DNA from: Xanthomonas hortorum pv. pelargonii
Lineage (GTDB): Bacteria; Pseudomonadota; Gammaproteobacteria; Xanthomonadales; Xanthomonadaceae
NCBI RefSeq assembly: GCF_024499015.1
Contig: NZ_CP098604.1
Coordinates: 2,542,001-2,606,000 of the forward strand
Length of the DNA stretch: 64,000 nucleotides
Reading direction: 5' to 3'
Both the position numbers and the translations under genes were made by a program. Of this stretch, positions 1-9,020 are shown piece by piece (position 1 is the stretch's first letter; each line of letters starts with the position of its first letter). The notes below the pieces were generated by a model, which was not told where the DNA came from, did not search any database, and saw nothing but the letters and a program-made list of their open reading frames with translations.

Positions 1-1863
1 AGGCCCGAAATCATACCGGCCATTGTGCAAGCCGGGGACGATGAAGGCGTCCCGGATGCGCTTCCGCAACCGGCCCGTTCCGGGGCGAGCCAGCCGCGCC
101 TGGCCAATCCCGGCGAAGCGAGGGACGTCGAGAGCGGGTTGCTCATGCGCGATTGCTCGTCGCGGATCGCCGCCTTCCTGGGCAACCTGTCGGTCGTCCA
201 GGAGCTTCGGCAGTTCGATGACAGCGAGTTCGTGGGCAAGCTGCGTAACGAACTGGTCACCGAGCCCGGATGTCGAGAGCCGAAGACGCTGCTGGCCGCC
301 ATGGGCGAGAAGGTCGATGAACTGCGGTCGCACCTGGACAAGCAGGCGTCGACGCCAGAGGAGGCGGAGTTCCTGGCCGAGGCCCGGCGCTATCTCGAGC
401 CGGTCATGACCAGCTTAGAGACCGACATCCACACCTTGCAGCACGACGCGAGTGCCGCAAAGCGGATATATCAGGGAGCGCTGACCCTTCTGCTGTACCC
501 CTTGCCGCTCGCCACACTGTTTACCCAGAAGACTGGCACCTACGCTGCGTTCAACATTGCTTCCTACACTTACACGGCGATACAACTGGTCTCGCTTATG
601 CGACGCCCGACAACGGACGCCAAGCTGTTCATGAAGCACGCCATCAACCGGCACAGCCTCGTCTTCTTCATCTCGCTGGTCTATGCCGTACCCACCTTCT
701 ACGCCAAGGCCTCGCCGCTGCAGCGCAACGCCGGCTTCGTCGCCGGCGCGGCGGTGGCGCAAGGGACGATGATGTTCGGCCTGCGGCTGGGGCAGGACCT
801 GATGGACTCGATGCGGCTGCGCTTCAACGGCGCCTTCAACCGCAGGCGTGATCTTCCCGACGGCTTCAGGGACGCCATTGAGGGAGTCGTGGGCGATCTG
901 CGCGCGGGTCTGAACAACGTCAACCGCTCCGTCGGCGAATTCCAGCAGGACCGGCGGATCACGCCGCACATGGATCGGCAGCTCACCTTCTTCAAGCAGG
1001 ACCTGTCCAGAATCGTGACGGGCCTTGAGCGGCTCGTAGCGACCGGGACGCGGCAGGAGAGCCCGGTCGCCGCAAGCGATAACCCACCAGGCCCCCTAGA
1101 GGCGGTGCGCCGGACCCTGGACGCATCGTTCGCAAACAACCCCGACCTGAAGGGAAAGCTCGCGCTGGCGACCGTAGCCTTCGCCGTCCTCGGATCAAAC
1201 ATCGCCCTGATGCGCAACAACGGGCTTGGCCCTACCTGACTTCATCGCCGATGCGGTCGTCTCGTCGACGTTCCTGCTCCGTGAAGCGCTGAGCCCGCAC
1301 GTCACGCACGCGGGGATGAACGACAGCGTGAGCGACACCGTCGGCGGTATGACGATCGGCCTGCCCTTCTCCGTAGCCGCTGTGATGAGCAGCTACATGG
1401 ACGACCCAGGGCCAACCCATCGGGCTTCATAGCCGGGACCGTCGGCTACACGGCGGCCTACCTGCTCTTCGGCCGGGTGGCCGGCGACGTCCTGTCCAAG
1501 GGCCTCATGGCGACGAGCGGAGCGCTCGGCTGGGGCCAACAGCAGGCGATCCGACTCGGCCGGAGCGCGATGGCCTTGGGTTTCGAACTGGTCGCCGGGC
1601 ACCGCTCGCCGGCTGCAACGGATGTGCACGACGTAGCCGGGGTCGAGATGGCGGGTGTGCCGCATGAGCCGCTGTTCTTCAGCCCCTCACAGCGGGCGTC
1701 CGCCGAACGCACCCTGGTCGGCACGCTTGAGCAGATCGGCGACGAGTGGCACGACGCGCGCGACGAATGGGGAGGCGAATCGGAGGGGACGGCGGGTAGG
1801 GACGACCCCTGGGTCGACGCACCGGCGCAGCTGCCCATGCAGCCGGCGCCTCAGTCGGAATAA
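1..1863 (+). pseudogene. Frameshifted effector-like membrane protein, 5' end outside window
   Basis: An open frame enters at base 1 and stops at 1239. The protein then continues in the second frame (about 1226-1415) and returns to the first frame to end at 1863. The joins look like one extra base in the CTTGG stretch near 1227 and one missing base near 1415 (GGGCCAACC), so residues on both sides read as one protein. It has hydrophobic segments around GALTLLLYPLPLATLF and FFISLVYAVPTFY, a glycine-rich hydrophobic stretch, and an acidic tail. I do not recognise the family with certainty. Its place beside xopAI suggests a type III secreted or translocon-related protein, and a XopF-like identity is only a guess. 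It may be a true pseudogene or two assembly indels. No promoter is visible because the gene starts outside the window. Confidence 0.5.
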
Positions 1864-2029
1864 GCAGCCCTGCACGCGTATGGGGTCGGGCGGGATTCCT
1901 GAGCGGGAGGGTCGGTAGGGATTCGTGTAAGAAACCTTTACTGAAAGCGAGTTAGCTCACTTTTGGTTGTTTTGTACGCGAATCCTTGCCAAGCCTTTAT
2001 AGAGGCTCGAGAATCCCGCGCGTCAATGC

Positions 2030-2054
2030 TTCGTCGTCCCAGCTATGACTTCGG
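2030..2054 (+). promoter_or_regulatory. Perfect PIP box upstream of xopAI
   Basis: TTCGT, exactly 15 bases, then TTCGG fits the plant-inducible promoter consensus TTCGB-N15-TTCGB bound by HrpX in Xanthomonas. It ends 66 bases before the xopAI ATG, a usual distance for HrpX-controlled effector genes. I did not find a convincing YANNRT -10 box 30-32 bases downstream; the nearest candidate, CAAACT at 2085, misses one position. Confidence 0.75.
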
Positions 2055-2119
2055 TGAGCCAGCGCGAATCGGAGAGCTTCTCGCCAAACTTGCTCCGACA
2101 ATCACTGTAGGAGATCAAC

Positions 2120-2996
2120 ATGGGTCTATGCGTTTCAAAGCCGAGCGTGGCAGGCTCACCTGAGCATTATTCAGCCCACGGCACAGAGCAGGCCACGCCC
2201 TCTACGCCTTCATCTCCCGAGGCGCCCATGTCAGCCGGCCTGTATGGCTTGGCGTCACTCGGGTCTCCCAGAGCGAGCTCGAGCCGTCGTCCATTAAGTC
2301 CCCTGGTGGAGTTGAACACCAGCGATCTGGTAAAGCAAAAAAAGCGACTTTGGCAGCGGATCCAACACGATGGGCCGCAGTTCCGAACCACACATGAAGA
2401 GCGGAAGCAGTTCAAGACTGCGTTCATAACTCTACCGAGCGAAAAATCCCGCCAACAAAGGCAGCAGCGGTGGAATGAAATGAAGCAAAGAATGGCAGAG
2501 ATGCAGAGGATTCACCCAGAACTCGAACACATGGCAACCGAGGATCTTGTGGCGCTGCAGGCATGGACAGCGGATGACGCTTACCAAGTGGTACAGAATG
2601 TTTTGGAGGAATGTGAGCCCCTACTGCACATGGCCTTGCTTTTGCAAAATGCATCATTTCGGCACTGCACTCCCTTCCCGAAGAATATTCATATCGAGGG
2701 ACTGTCTTTACCGGTGAAGATCAGTTGACGAAATGGGTGGCCGAGCGCTACCAGAAGGGACGCGAAACCACGGATCGTCGATTTTTGCCACCTCCGAAAC
2801 CAAGGAAGCATCCTGGCTAGGAATGTCAGTCGAGTGGGAAAGCAATTCAGTAAATGGGAAGCGCATCTCCATGTTTTCAGAGCACCCGAATGAGCAGGAA
2901 GTTCTCTTCCCTCCGGGTACCCGCTTCTTGGTAAATCACATTGAGGAGGTTGGGACGCATCCCCGCCTGAAGATTTATCAAAACCAGATCACGTAG
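2120..2996 (+). pseudogene. xopAI: XopAI-type type III effector, mono-ADP-ribosyltransferase fold, two frameshifts
   Basis: The start (AGGAG 8 bases upstream) gives MGLCVSKPS, a myristoylation and palmitoylation N-terminus (Gly2, Cys4) shared by XopJ, XopE and XopAI effectors and directing them to the host plasma membrane. The body reads in three frames: 2120 to about 2645, then about 2645-2785 (LPEEYSYRGTVFTG, holding the Arg of the R-S-E ADP-ribosyltransferase signature), then to 2996 (FATSETKEAS followed by EQEVLFPPGTRF, the ExE catalytic loop). Restoring one T in the CTTTTG run near 2644 and one T in the CGATTTTTG run near 2786 would rejoin all three motifs. XopAI is related to HopO1-type toxins. 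As read it cannot make the catalytic half, so it is a pseudogene unless the two homopolymer indels are assembly errors. Confidence 0.75.
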
Positions 2997-3483
2997 GCAT
3001 CCTGAATCGCCCTGGAGAAGGATTTACCAGAAGTACGGATGTGGGCGGTGTGGATGGTATTCGAGCGAACTGAACTTCGCAGCAACAGGCTGCTGAAGAA
3101 TCATCTGCCACGCGAAACGGCAAACGGACGGCTCGACAAGGGGTTCTCAGCTCACAGGCCAAGCGCGCTGCTGACAGGCAATGCGCTTGCCTGTCAGTTG
3201 CGGTCACTTTGTTCCAGTCGCAGCGCTGCGCCATGACAGCAGCCGTACGTCCCTGGCGCAGGCAACGCGCACTAAGAGCGGCGAGGGCCACCGCCGTACA
3301 GATCTACGACCAAGTCACCAACGGCTGCCGGCGATCGCCCATAGGCTCCGTGAGAATCCCTCGCTAGCAGTACGCTGCCGCGCACTCCTCCCGCAGGCGG
3401 CGCTGGGCGCTCTATAAGCGCTGCTTCTGACCAGCAGCAGGCCAGCCGGTGCTGTGCGAGTTGCCTGGCTGCGCTGACTTTGC
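2997..3483. other. Gap without a convincing gene
   Basis: About 490 bases between xopAI and the beta-lactamase remnant. Short open frames exist on both strands but none has a ribosome binding site, a recognisable motif or plausible composition. The stretch may be an eroded insertion that also removed the end of the neighbouring hydrolase. The word CTAAGAGCGGC near 3271 resembles the terminal repeat of the MITE-like element at 55.2 kb. Confidence 0.4.
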
Positions 3484-3562
3484 AAGTCACAACCGTCCAG
3501 CCTAAATGACGCCGCCGTCCAGTTTGGCTGATAGCTTCGTCCAGTTTATTTAGTGTCAGCGT
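3484..3562. mobile_element. Possible IS21-type terminal repeats (IS scar)
   Basis: Read on the minus strand, four spaced copies of a short word occur: AAGTGGACG, AACTGGACG, AACTGGACG and GGCTGGACG, each about 20-25 bases apart. Multiple short direct repeats of this kind are typical of the ends of IS21-family elements, where IstA binds. They begin exactly where the upstream hydrolase loses its homology. No istA or istB frame is present, so at most a terminus or scar remains. Confidence 0.35.
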
Positions 3563-4844
3563 CCACTTGCTTGGCTGTATGTACTTCGTGCCCGTACTGC
3601 TTCGCTTCGCCTTGGCCACTGACCATGAAACCATATCCGTACCAGTGCTTGTGATTTTGTGGCGAGGTGGCCGCTTCCAGTAATGCGGGAGACAGAAGCT
3701 TGCCCGTGCGCAGTGCTTCACTGAACTTGAGCATGTCGCCCACCGTGCTGTAGCCACCACCGGCTGCCGTTCCGCGCCATGGAAGCGATGCAGTTTCCAC
3801 CTGCCAGGCACCACCTTGTTTGGCATATGCAAGGGCGCGGCTTGCGACTGATTTTGACTCCGGCTCTGACCCTGTCGATGTCATGCCGGCGATGCGGTAG
3901 ATGTGCTGATCGACATAGTCGTAGTAGGACTGGCCGCTGACCGCTTCGATGATCGCGCCAAGCACGACGTAGCCATAGTTGGAATAGCCATCCTGACTGC
4001 CTGGCGCCTGCTCTGGCGGAGTGGCGCCGAACCGTTTGATGTAATCGGCATGCGTTTTCAAGGTCTGCGAATAGCTACTGAACTCGTCACCGAAGATCTC
4101 GCCGAGCCCACTGGTATGATTGAGCAGTTGCCGCAGCGTAATGGAACGGGCGATGGCTTGGTCGGGATAATCAGGCAGATAGTCGTTGATGGTGCCATCA
4201 AGCGACAGCTTGCCGGCATCCACCAACTGCAACACGGCCACGGCGGTGAACATTTTGTTCAACGATGCAAGTCTGAACTGTGTTTCCGGGGTAACTGCCA
4301 GCACGGCTGATCGATTTGCCAATCCGCCTTGCCATTGCAGGAGTACCTTGCCGTCCTTGGCCACCAATAGTGCGCCGGACAATGTGTCTGCGGCGACCAA
4401 AGCATCCAGCCGTTGCTTTGTCATTTTTGCAAGAGTGGGAATCTGCACACGTTTGGGCCGGAATTCGGGCGGCATTTCCACGCCTTCGATCTGGAAAACG
4501 TGCACATCCGAGGGGTCGGTCTGGTCCAGCTCAACGGTCACCAACAGCGCACGTTCGCTCGGCTGCACCTGTACGATCATTTCGACTTTCTTGGGGCTGC
4601 TTCATCTCACAGTCAGCACGTTGAAGTTGCCCATGGAGGCATGCAGGTCGGTATCGCGCTGCGCGTTGCGGTCGATCTTGTACGCGGCGATGACCTCCTG
4701 CAACTCTTGCTGATTGCCCCGGTTGAACGCAGATAGCCAGCGATTGAAGATTTGTTGGGGTGTCTCGATTGGCGAGGGCTGCATGCTCCAGCCCTCGGCA
4801 GTCCAGAGAAGAAAAACGGCGGCGAGCAGCTTGAAACGCGTCAT
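3546..4844 (-). pseudogene. Serine beta-lactamase-like hydrolase, internal stop and truncated end
   Basis: The start at 4844 gives MTRFKLLAAVFLLWTAEG, a signal peptide, then a short N-terminal domain ending NFNVLTVR at an in-frame TGA (4602-4604). The frame continues directly as KKVEMIVQVQPSE into a class C beta-lactamase / penicillin-binding fold with SLNK (Ser-x-x-Lys), YSNYGY (Tyr-x-Asn) and HTSGLG. It ends at YGHEVHTAKQ, just where family members carry the third active-site motif (HGG or KTG), and then runs into IS-like repeats. It therefore has both a nonsense codon and a lost C-terminus. The intact family comprises periplasmic esterase- or peptidase-like enzymes. A downstream internal start at 4580 could give only a signal-less, truncated product. 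Confidence 0.75.
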
Positions 4845-5130
4845 CCAATCAGCCTGTCGTTGCAGCCATGTCGGCTCGCCGATCATCACAGGAAGTGGGG
4901 CTGAGTACAAAGCGACAGTGCTGATGACGCAAGTCCAGCAGTTTGTGTGAATGCTTTCGGGCGTCCAGGTGGCCGTGTCTATCTCACCGACGTCGCTTAT
5001 TTCTGGCGGGACGTCACTGCTGCGTCATGCAGTGGAAAGCAGCAGTGCTAGCCAACGCAGACGATTGCAAGATTTACTTCCGCGCAGCAATGACGGAGGA
5101 GTGCTGCACTTTATCCAACCTCCACAAACG
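4845..5130. other. Intergenic, nothing recognised
   Basis: Roughly 290 bases between the hydrolase remnant and the terminator behind csbD. Short frames on both strands lack ribosome binding sites and motifs. It should include the original promoter of the minus-strand hydrolase, but I could not pick a convincing -35/-10 pair. Confidence 0.4.
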
Positions 5131-5159
5131 CCAACGCCCCGATCAAGTCGGGGCGTTGG
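5131..5159 (-). terminator. Hairpin terminator behind csbD-like gene
   Basis: A perfect 12-bp stem (CCAACGCCCCGA paired with TCGGGGCGTTGG, loop of 5) lies 86 bases past the CsbD stop on the minus strand. It is followed in that direction by CGTTTGT, a weak U-rich tail. It could act as an imperfect intrinsic terminator. Confidence 0.55.
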
Positions 5160-5244
5160 TGCGATCTATCGCTAAAACTCGGTAGCGCCGTTTGCAAAGT
5201 AGTGGACTACGCAAAACAGCCAACCCTTGCTCCGGCCAACGGAG

Positions 5245-5433
5245 TTACTTGGTCGACTTGGACGCGTCACGCACCTTGTCGGCCACTTCGCCGGCCTTGC
5301 TCTGCACCTTGCCGATATTCTTTTCGGCGGCGCCTTCCAGCTCGGTGCTCTTGTCGCCGGTGACGCGGCCGATGGCTTCCTTGACCGAGCCCTTGACCTG
5401 CTTGGCGGTACCTTCGATACGGTTCTTATCCAT
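5245..5433 (-). CDS. CsbD-family stress protein
   Basis: A 62-residue protein starting MDKNRIEGTAKQVKG, the hallmark N-terminus of CsbD/YjbJ proteins, followed by KEAIGRVTGDKSTELEGAA and an alanine/lysine-rich amphipathic tail. Family members are abundant small hydrophilic proteins induced in general stress and stationary phase; no enzymatic activity is known. The start at 5433 was chosen over an upstream extension because homology begins at MDKN and because the extension is arginine/histidine-rich. It is monocistronic, followed by a hairpin terminator. The PAS-LuxR regulator lies upstream on the same strand with about 130 bases between, so it may be transcribed separately. Confidence 0.9.
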   Translation of the reverse strand: MDKNRIEGTAKQVKGSVKEAIGRVTGDKSTELEGAAEKNIGKVQSKAGEVADKVRDASKSTK

Positions 5434-5565
5434 GGGACGTTTCTCGTAGTTGGGGAACCGGCTTAGTCTGTGCGGGCCGGTGTGAGCATGGTGTCGGCCC
5501 GCGCGGTGCCCGCCCACATGCGGATGCACCAGGGCGGCTAGTGCATCCGGCCCAGCTTGTGCCGC

Positions 5566-7086
5566 TCAGGCCTTGCGCGCTGGCTTTTTGGCGCTGCGGC
5601 CGGCAAAGCCGCGCTCGCGTGCCCACACGATGGCTTCGCCGCGGCTGTGCACGTCGATCTTGGAATACAGCGCGGCCACGTGGTTGCGCACGGTATTGGG
5701 CGCAACGCTGAGTTGCTGTGCGATTTCCTTGTCGGCCAGGCCTTCGGCGAGCAAGCCCAACACGTCACGCTCGCGTCCGGTGAGTTCGGCGATGCCGCAG
5801 CTCTGCGCCTGGCTGGGGCGATTGGCGCGGCGCACATTGGCCAGCTTTTCCAACAGGGTCTGGCTGAACCAGGAGGCGTCCTGCATCACTTCTTCGATGG
5901 CGGCGACCAATTCCATCTCGGTACGTTTGCGGTCGGTGATGTCCATCAGCGACAACAGGTAACACGGCACGCCGTGGATGCTGACCGTTTCGGCAGAGAT
6001 CAGGCAATCGAGCTGCTCGCCATCCTTGCGCGCGATGGCGTATTCCATATTGAGCATGCTGCCGCTTTGCTGCAGCGCGTGGCAGAACTGCTGATACGCC
6101 TGGCGAGTGGGAAACAGGCCGATCTCTTCGATGGGTTTGCCGATGATGTCTTCGCTGGCGTACTGGGTGGTCTGCGCCACCGCGTCGTTGATTTCCACTA
6201 TCTGCAAGGTGTCGGCATTGCAGATCAGCGTCGGCACCGGAGTAATGCGGAAGGCCTTGGCGAAGCGTTCTTCGCTTTGCCGCAAGGCCACCTCGGCGCG
6301 ACGCCGCGGCTCCAGGTCCATGAAGGTGAACAGCATGCAGGCTTCTTCGCCGATTTCGATCGGCTGGCCGGCCACCACCACCATCTTGGTGGTGCCGTCG
6401 GGCAGGCTGAGTTCGGCCTGCATCTGCGGGATGGTGGTGCCCTCGTTGAGGCGCTCCAGCGCCAGTTCGCGGCGGTCGGCCAGTTCCAGCACATCCACCT
6501 CGAACACGCTCTTGCCCACCACCGCTTCGCGCGTGTAGCCGGTCATTTCCACAAAGCCCTGATTGACCTTGATGTAGCGCTGATCGGCAAGCCGGCAGAT
6601 CACCGCAGGCGCCGGGTTGGCATTGAAGGTGCGTTCGAAGCGTTGCTCGGCGCTGGCCCAGTCGCTGGCGTCGGCGACGATCAGCACCAGGCAATCCGGC
6701 GCGCCTTGTGCATCGGTCAGCACCAGGCTGCGCACGCGGTGCACCCATTGTTCGTCGGTGCCGGCGCGCACCACTTCCACCACCACATCGTTGAAGACTT
6801 CGCCGGCGATGACGCGGTCGATGGGGTAATTGCCGGCGCTCAGGCGATGGTTGTTGCGATAGCGCAGCTGGAAGCGCTCGCGGTATTCGCTCACCGTGGC
6901 GCCCAGGTCTTCCAGCACGCTTGCGCCATGCATGGCCAGCGCGGCCTCGTTGGCCCAGGTGATGGACTGATTCGGCTCGACCAGAATCACGCCTTCGCTC
7001 AGCCCGGTGATGATCTGCTGCAGCTGGCGGCGGTTGGTGGACTGCGGCGGGCTGCTGGGCGGCGCGGTTTCACTCGCTGACGACAT
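5566..7086 (-). CDS. PAS-PAS-PAS LuxR-type transcriptional regulator
   Basis: About 506 residues from MSSASETAP. Three PAS-like sensor segments can be followed: near residues 25-140 (GLSEGVILVEPNQSITWANE), 150-270 (NANPAPAVICRLADQRYIKV) and 280-400 (ITPVPTLICNADTLQIVEIN). A C-terminal LuxR/FixJ helix-turn-helix follows near residues 435-495 (LTGRERDVLGLLAEGLADKE, then APNTVRNHVAALYSKI). There is no receiver or kinase domain, so it appears to be a one-component sensor-regulator, probably cytoplasmic. The tail is lysine-rich (KKPARKA). The start at 7086 is preferred to 7134 because the extra residues look untranslated. It is divergent from the membrane protein at 7250, sharing a promoter region of about 160 bases. 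The ligand or signal is unknown. Confidence 0.85.
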   Translation of the reverse strand: MSSASETAPPSSPPQSTNRRQLQQIITGLSEGVILVEPNQSITWANEAALAMHGASVLEDLGATVSEYRERFQLRYRNNHRLSAGNYPIDRVIAGEVFNDVVVEVVRAGTDEQWVHRVRSLVLTDAQGAPDCLVLIVADASDWASAEQRFERTFNANPAPAVICRLADQRYIKVNQGFVEMTGYTREAVVGKSVFEVDVLELADRRELALERLNEGTTIPQMQAELSLPDGTTKMVVVAGQPIEIGEEACMLFTFMDLEPRRRAEVALRQSEERFAKAFRITPVPTLICNADTLQIVEINDAVAQTTQYASEDIIGKPIEEIGLFPTRQAYQQFCHALQQSGSMLNMEYAIARKDGEQLDCLISAETVSIHGVPCYLLSLMDITDRKRTEMELVAAIEEVMQDASWFSQTLLEKLANVRRANRPSQAQSCGIAELTGRERDVLGLLAEGLADKEIAQQLSVAPNTVRNHVAALYSKIDVHSRGEAIVWARERGFAGRSAKKPARKA

Positions 7087-7249
7087 GGGGTGACCTCGGG
7101 TAACAACGGCAATGGAAACCAAGGGTGGCGGCACACGGTAGCCGCTGCCTGACGCGAATGCACTAGCCGCACTGGTGCATTCGGCTCAGGCATGGGCGCG
7201 GCACGCCTTACACACTGAGCGCCCATTTCTACCGTTGTGAGGCATTCCC

Positions 7250-8233
7250 ATGGCACAGGTCGTTCGCCAGTCCACTCTTGCCCCCAGGATGTCGTGGGGC
7301 GCCGTGCTCGCCGGCTGCACCTTCGCGCTGGTGACCTATCTGACGCTGAGCGTGTTGGGCACCGCGATCGGCGCTTCCACCATCGACCCGCTGCGTGAAG
7401 CCAACCCGGTCAGCGGGCTGGGCACCGGTGCGGGTATCTGGCTGGCGTTGAGCACGTTGATCTCGATCGGCGTAGGCGCGTTCGTCGCCGGCCGCCTGGC
7501 TACGGTACGCGGCGGGCTGCACGGTCTGTTGAGCTGGGCGGTCACTTCGCTGATCACCACCTGGTTGGTGGCGGCGCTGGCCAGCAACGCGGTAGGCGCG
7601 GTGTCGGGCGTGGTCGGCAAGGGCTTGTCGCTGACCGGCCAGGGCATCGCCGCTGCGGCGCCAGCGTTGGGCAATGGGGTGCAGGATGAATTGAAGAAGC
7701 AGGGCATCGCGCTGGATTGGGGTGACCTGCGCGGCCAGCTGGACACGGTACTGCGCCAGACCGGCAAGGCCGAACTCGATCCTGAGCGTCTGAAGGATCA
7801 GGCAGCGACCGCGGGCGAAGACGGCAAGGCCACCGCCACCGATGCGGCGCAGACCCCGCAGGCCGCTTCGGACGAACTGGCCGCGTGGTTCGACCGTGTG
7901 CGTGCGCAGGCCAAGCCGGCCATCGATGCGGCCGACCGCGATGCGTTGATCAACCTGATCGTGGCGCGCACCGGTAAATCGCGCGCAGAAGCCGAGCAGA
8001 TTGCCGACAACTATGCGCAGAGCTACCAGAAGGCCGTGGCGCAGTACGAAGCGCTCAAGCGCACCGCCGAGCAGAAGGCGCGCGAGGCCGGCGATGTCGC
8101 CGCACGCGGTATCTCGCGCGCGGCCTGGAGCACCTTGGTGTTGCTGATCCTGGGCGCGGGCATTGCGTTTGCCGCCGGGCGTGCCGGTCGCCGTACCGAT
8201 CCTGTTGTGATCGACCCGGTTGTGGGGGTGTGA
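7250..8233 (+). CDS. Conserved membrane protein of unknown function
   Basis: A 327-residue protein. Two or three N-terminal membrane segments (about residues 15-38, 60-82 and 92-115: WGAVLAGCTFALVTYLTLSV, LALSTLISIGVGAFVAGRLA, LLSWAVTSLITTWLVAALA) are followed by a long hydrophilic alanine/aspartate-rich middle (about 140-290) predicted helical. One further C-terminal membrane helix (TLVLLILGAGIAFAAG) precedes a short tail. No catalytic motif was recognised. It resembles the many proteobacterial inner-membrane proteins with a soluble loop found near CsbD-type stress genes. It is divergent from the PAS-LuxR regulator, suggesting but not proving control by it. A strong terminator follows 150 bases downstream. 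Confidence 0.75.
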   Translation: MAQVVRQSTLAPRMSWGAVLAGCTFALVTYLTLSVLGTAIGASTIDPLREANPVSGLGTGAGIWLALSTLISIGVGAFVAGRLATVRGGLHGLLSWAVTSLITTWLVAALASNAVGAVSGVVGKGLSLTGQGIAAAAPALGNGVQDELKKQGIALDWGDLRGQLDTVLRQTGKAELDPERLKDQAATAGEDGKATATDAAQTPQAASDELAAWFDRVRAQAKPAIDAADRDALINLIVARTGKSRAEAEQIADNYAQSYQKAVAQYEALKRTAEQKAREAGDVAARGISRAAWSTLVLLILGAGIAFAAGRAGRRTDPVVIDPVVGV

Positions 8234-8382
8234 GCTTTCTTGTCGAAGTGTCAGGTTGACGGTTGGGGAACCGTCGCCTGCTGCAAGGCGTCCTTGGTCC
8301 CAAGGTGCGCCGAGTTAGGAGTGACACTGAGCAAGCAAACGGGGTAACCCCTTCTCGGCGAAGGATGCCAAGACTCGCTCTC

Positions 8383-8417
8383 CACCGGGCCATCTAGGGA
8401 TGGTCCGGTGTTTTTTT
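8383..8417 (+). terminator. Rho-independent terminator
   Basis: A 12-bp stem with one G-T wobble (CACCGGGCCATC / GATGGTCCGGTG) and a loop of 3-4 bases is followed immediately by seven T. It lies 150 bases past the stop of the plus-strand membrane protein and should end its transcript. Confidence 0.85.
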
Positions 8418-8560
8418 GCGTGGAGATATTGCGTGTTTGCCGCTGTGTCTTCTGGGCTTGGAAGTGGGTTGATTACTCGACTTTCTGTGTGCTATTTTTT
8501 GCGGTTTGCGTTGACACTAGGTCTGCCGGTTTTGTGCGAGTGCTTCGGTCTGCTGCGGGC

Positions 8561-8662
8561 GCTTGCACGCGTACCGGCGTGGGACACGCCGCAAGTACGT
8601 CCGTGTAGGCTCTTACGCGGCATCCATGCCGCGTAAGGTCCCACGCCGGTACGCGTGCAAGC
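8561..8662 (+). repeat. Palindromic element, type A (copy A1)
   Basis: Perfect 25-bp outer arms starting GCTTGCACGCGTACCGGCG and ending with its complement enclose a one-sided 27-base insert (ACGCCGCAAGTACGTCC then GTGTAGGCTC) and an inner hairpin TTACGCGGCAT/ATGCCGCGTAA. Unlike most A copies, the arm is built on GCACGCGTACC instead of CCCGCCCACC, yet both arms changed together. The intergenic stretch 8234-9020 holds only this, its B partner and a terminator. Confidence 0.9.
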
Positions 8663-8736
8663 ACCTTCGGATGTTGTCGGTGGCTGATGGAAAAGCGACG
8701 GCATTGCTTGCCTATCAGCAGCCGCGAAAAGTGGGG

Positions 8737-8843
8737 GCGCGGTGTCGTATCCGGTGTTGGGACCATGTGGCGGCATGGATGCCACCACTGAGCCTCCACG
8801 GACGGATTCACGGCGTGTCCCGACACTGGATGCGGCACCGCGC
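8737..8843 (-). repeat. Palindromic element, type B (copy B1), diverged
   Basis: The arms GCGCGGTGTCGTATCCGGTG and GACACTGGATGCGGCACCGC pair imperfectly. The inner hairpin GTGGCGGCAT/ATGCCACCAC is of the B kind. The one-sided insert is a variant (on this strand's reading ACGCCGTGAATCC) also seen in copy B6 at 39.3 kb. It lies 74 bases from A1, repeating the A-B pairing seen elsewhere. Confidence 0.8.
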
Positions 8844-9020
8844 ACAAGCCGAGCCCCCACATGACGCCTGCCAGTTTTACGCGACTGCTTGGTTCACCGA
8901 GGGCGCTTGCATGGACGCGATGGATCCGCATGCACGCTGATAGTCCCTTCGCGATACCTGCGCAGGAGCGTGTATCGATCGCTGCGCTGTACGCGTGTTT
9001 CAGACGCGTTGCGTAACCCC

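Noticed and set aside
5557..7080. Long plus-strand open frame opposite the PAS-LuxR gene
   Set aside because: It is the antisense shadow of a GC-rich gene; His/Ala/Gly-rich composition, no domain and no ribosome binding site.
8561..8662. Palindromic elements as simple transcription terminators
   Set aside because: No T-run follows, copies are 100 bp or longer with a conserved unpaired insert, and some lie in positions without a gene end nearby.
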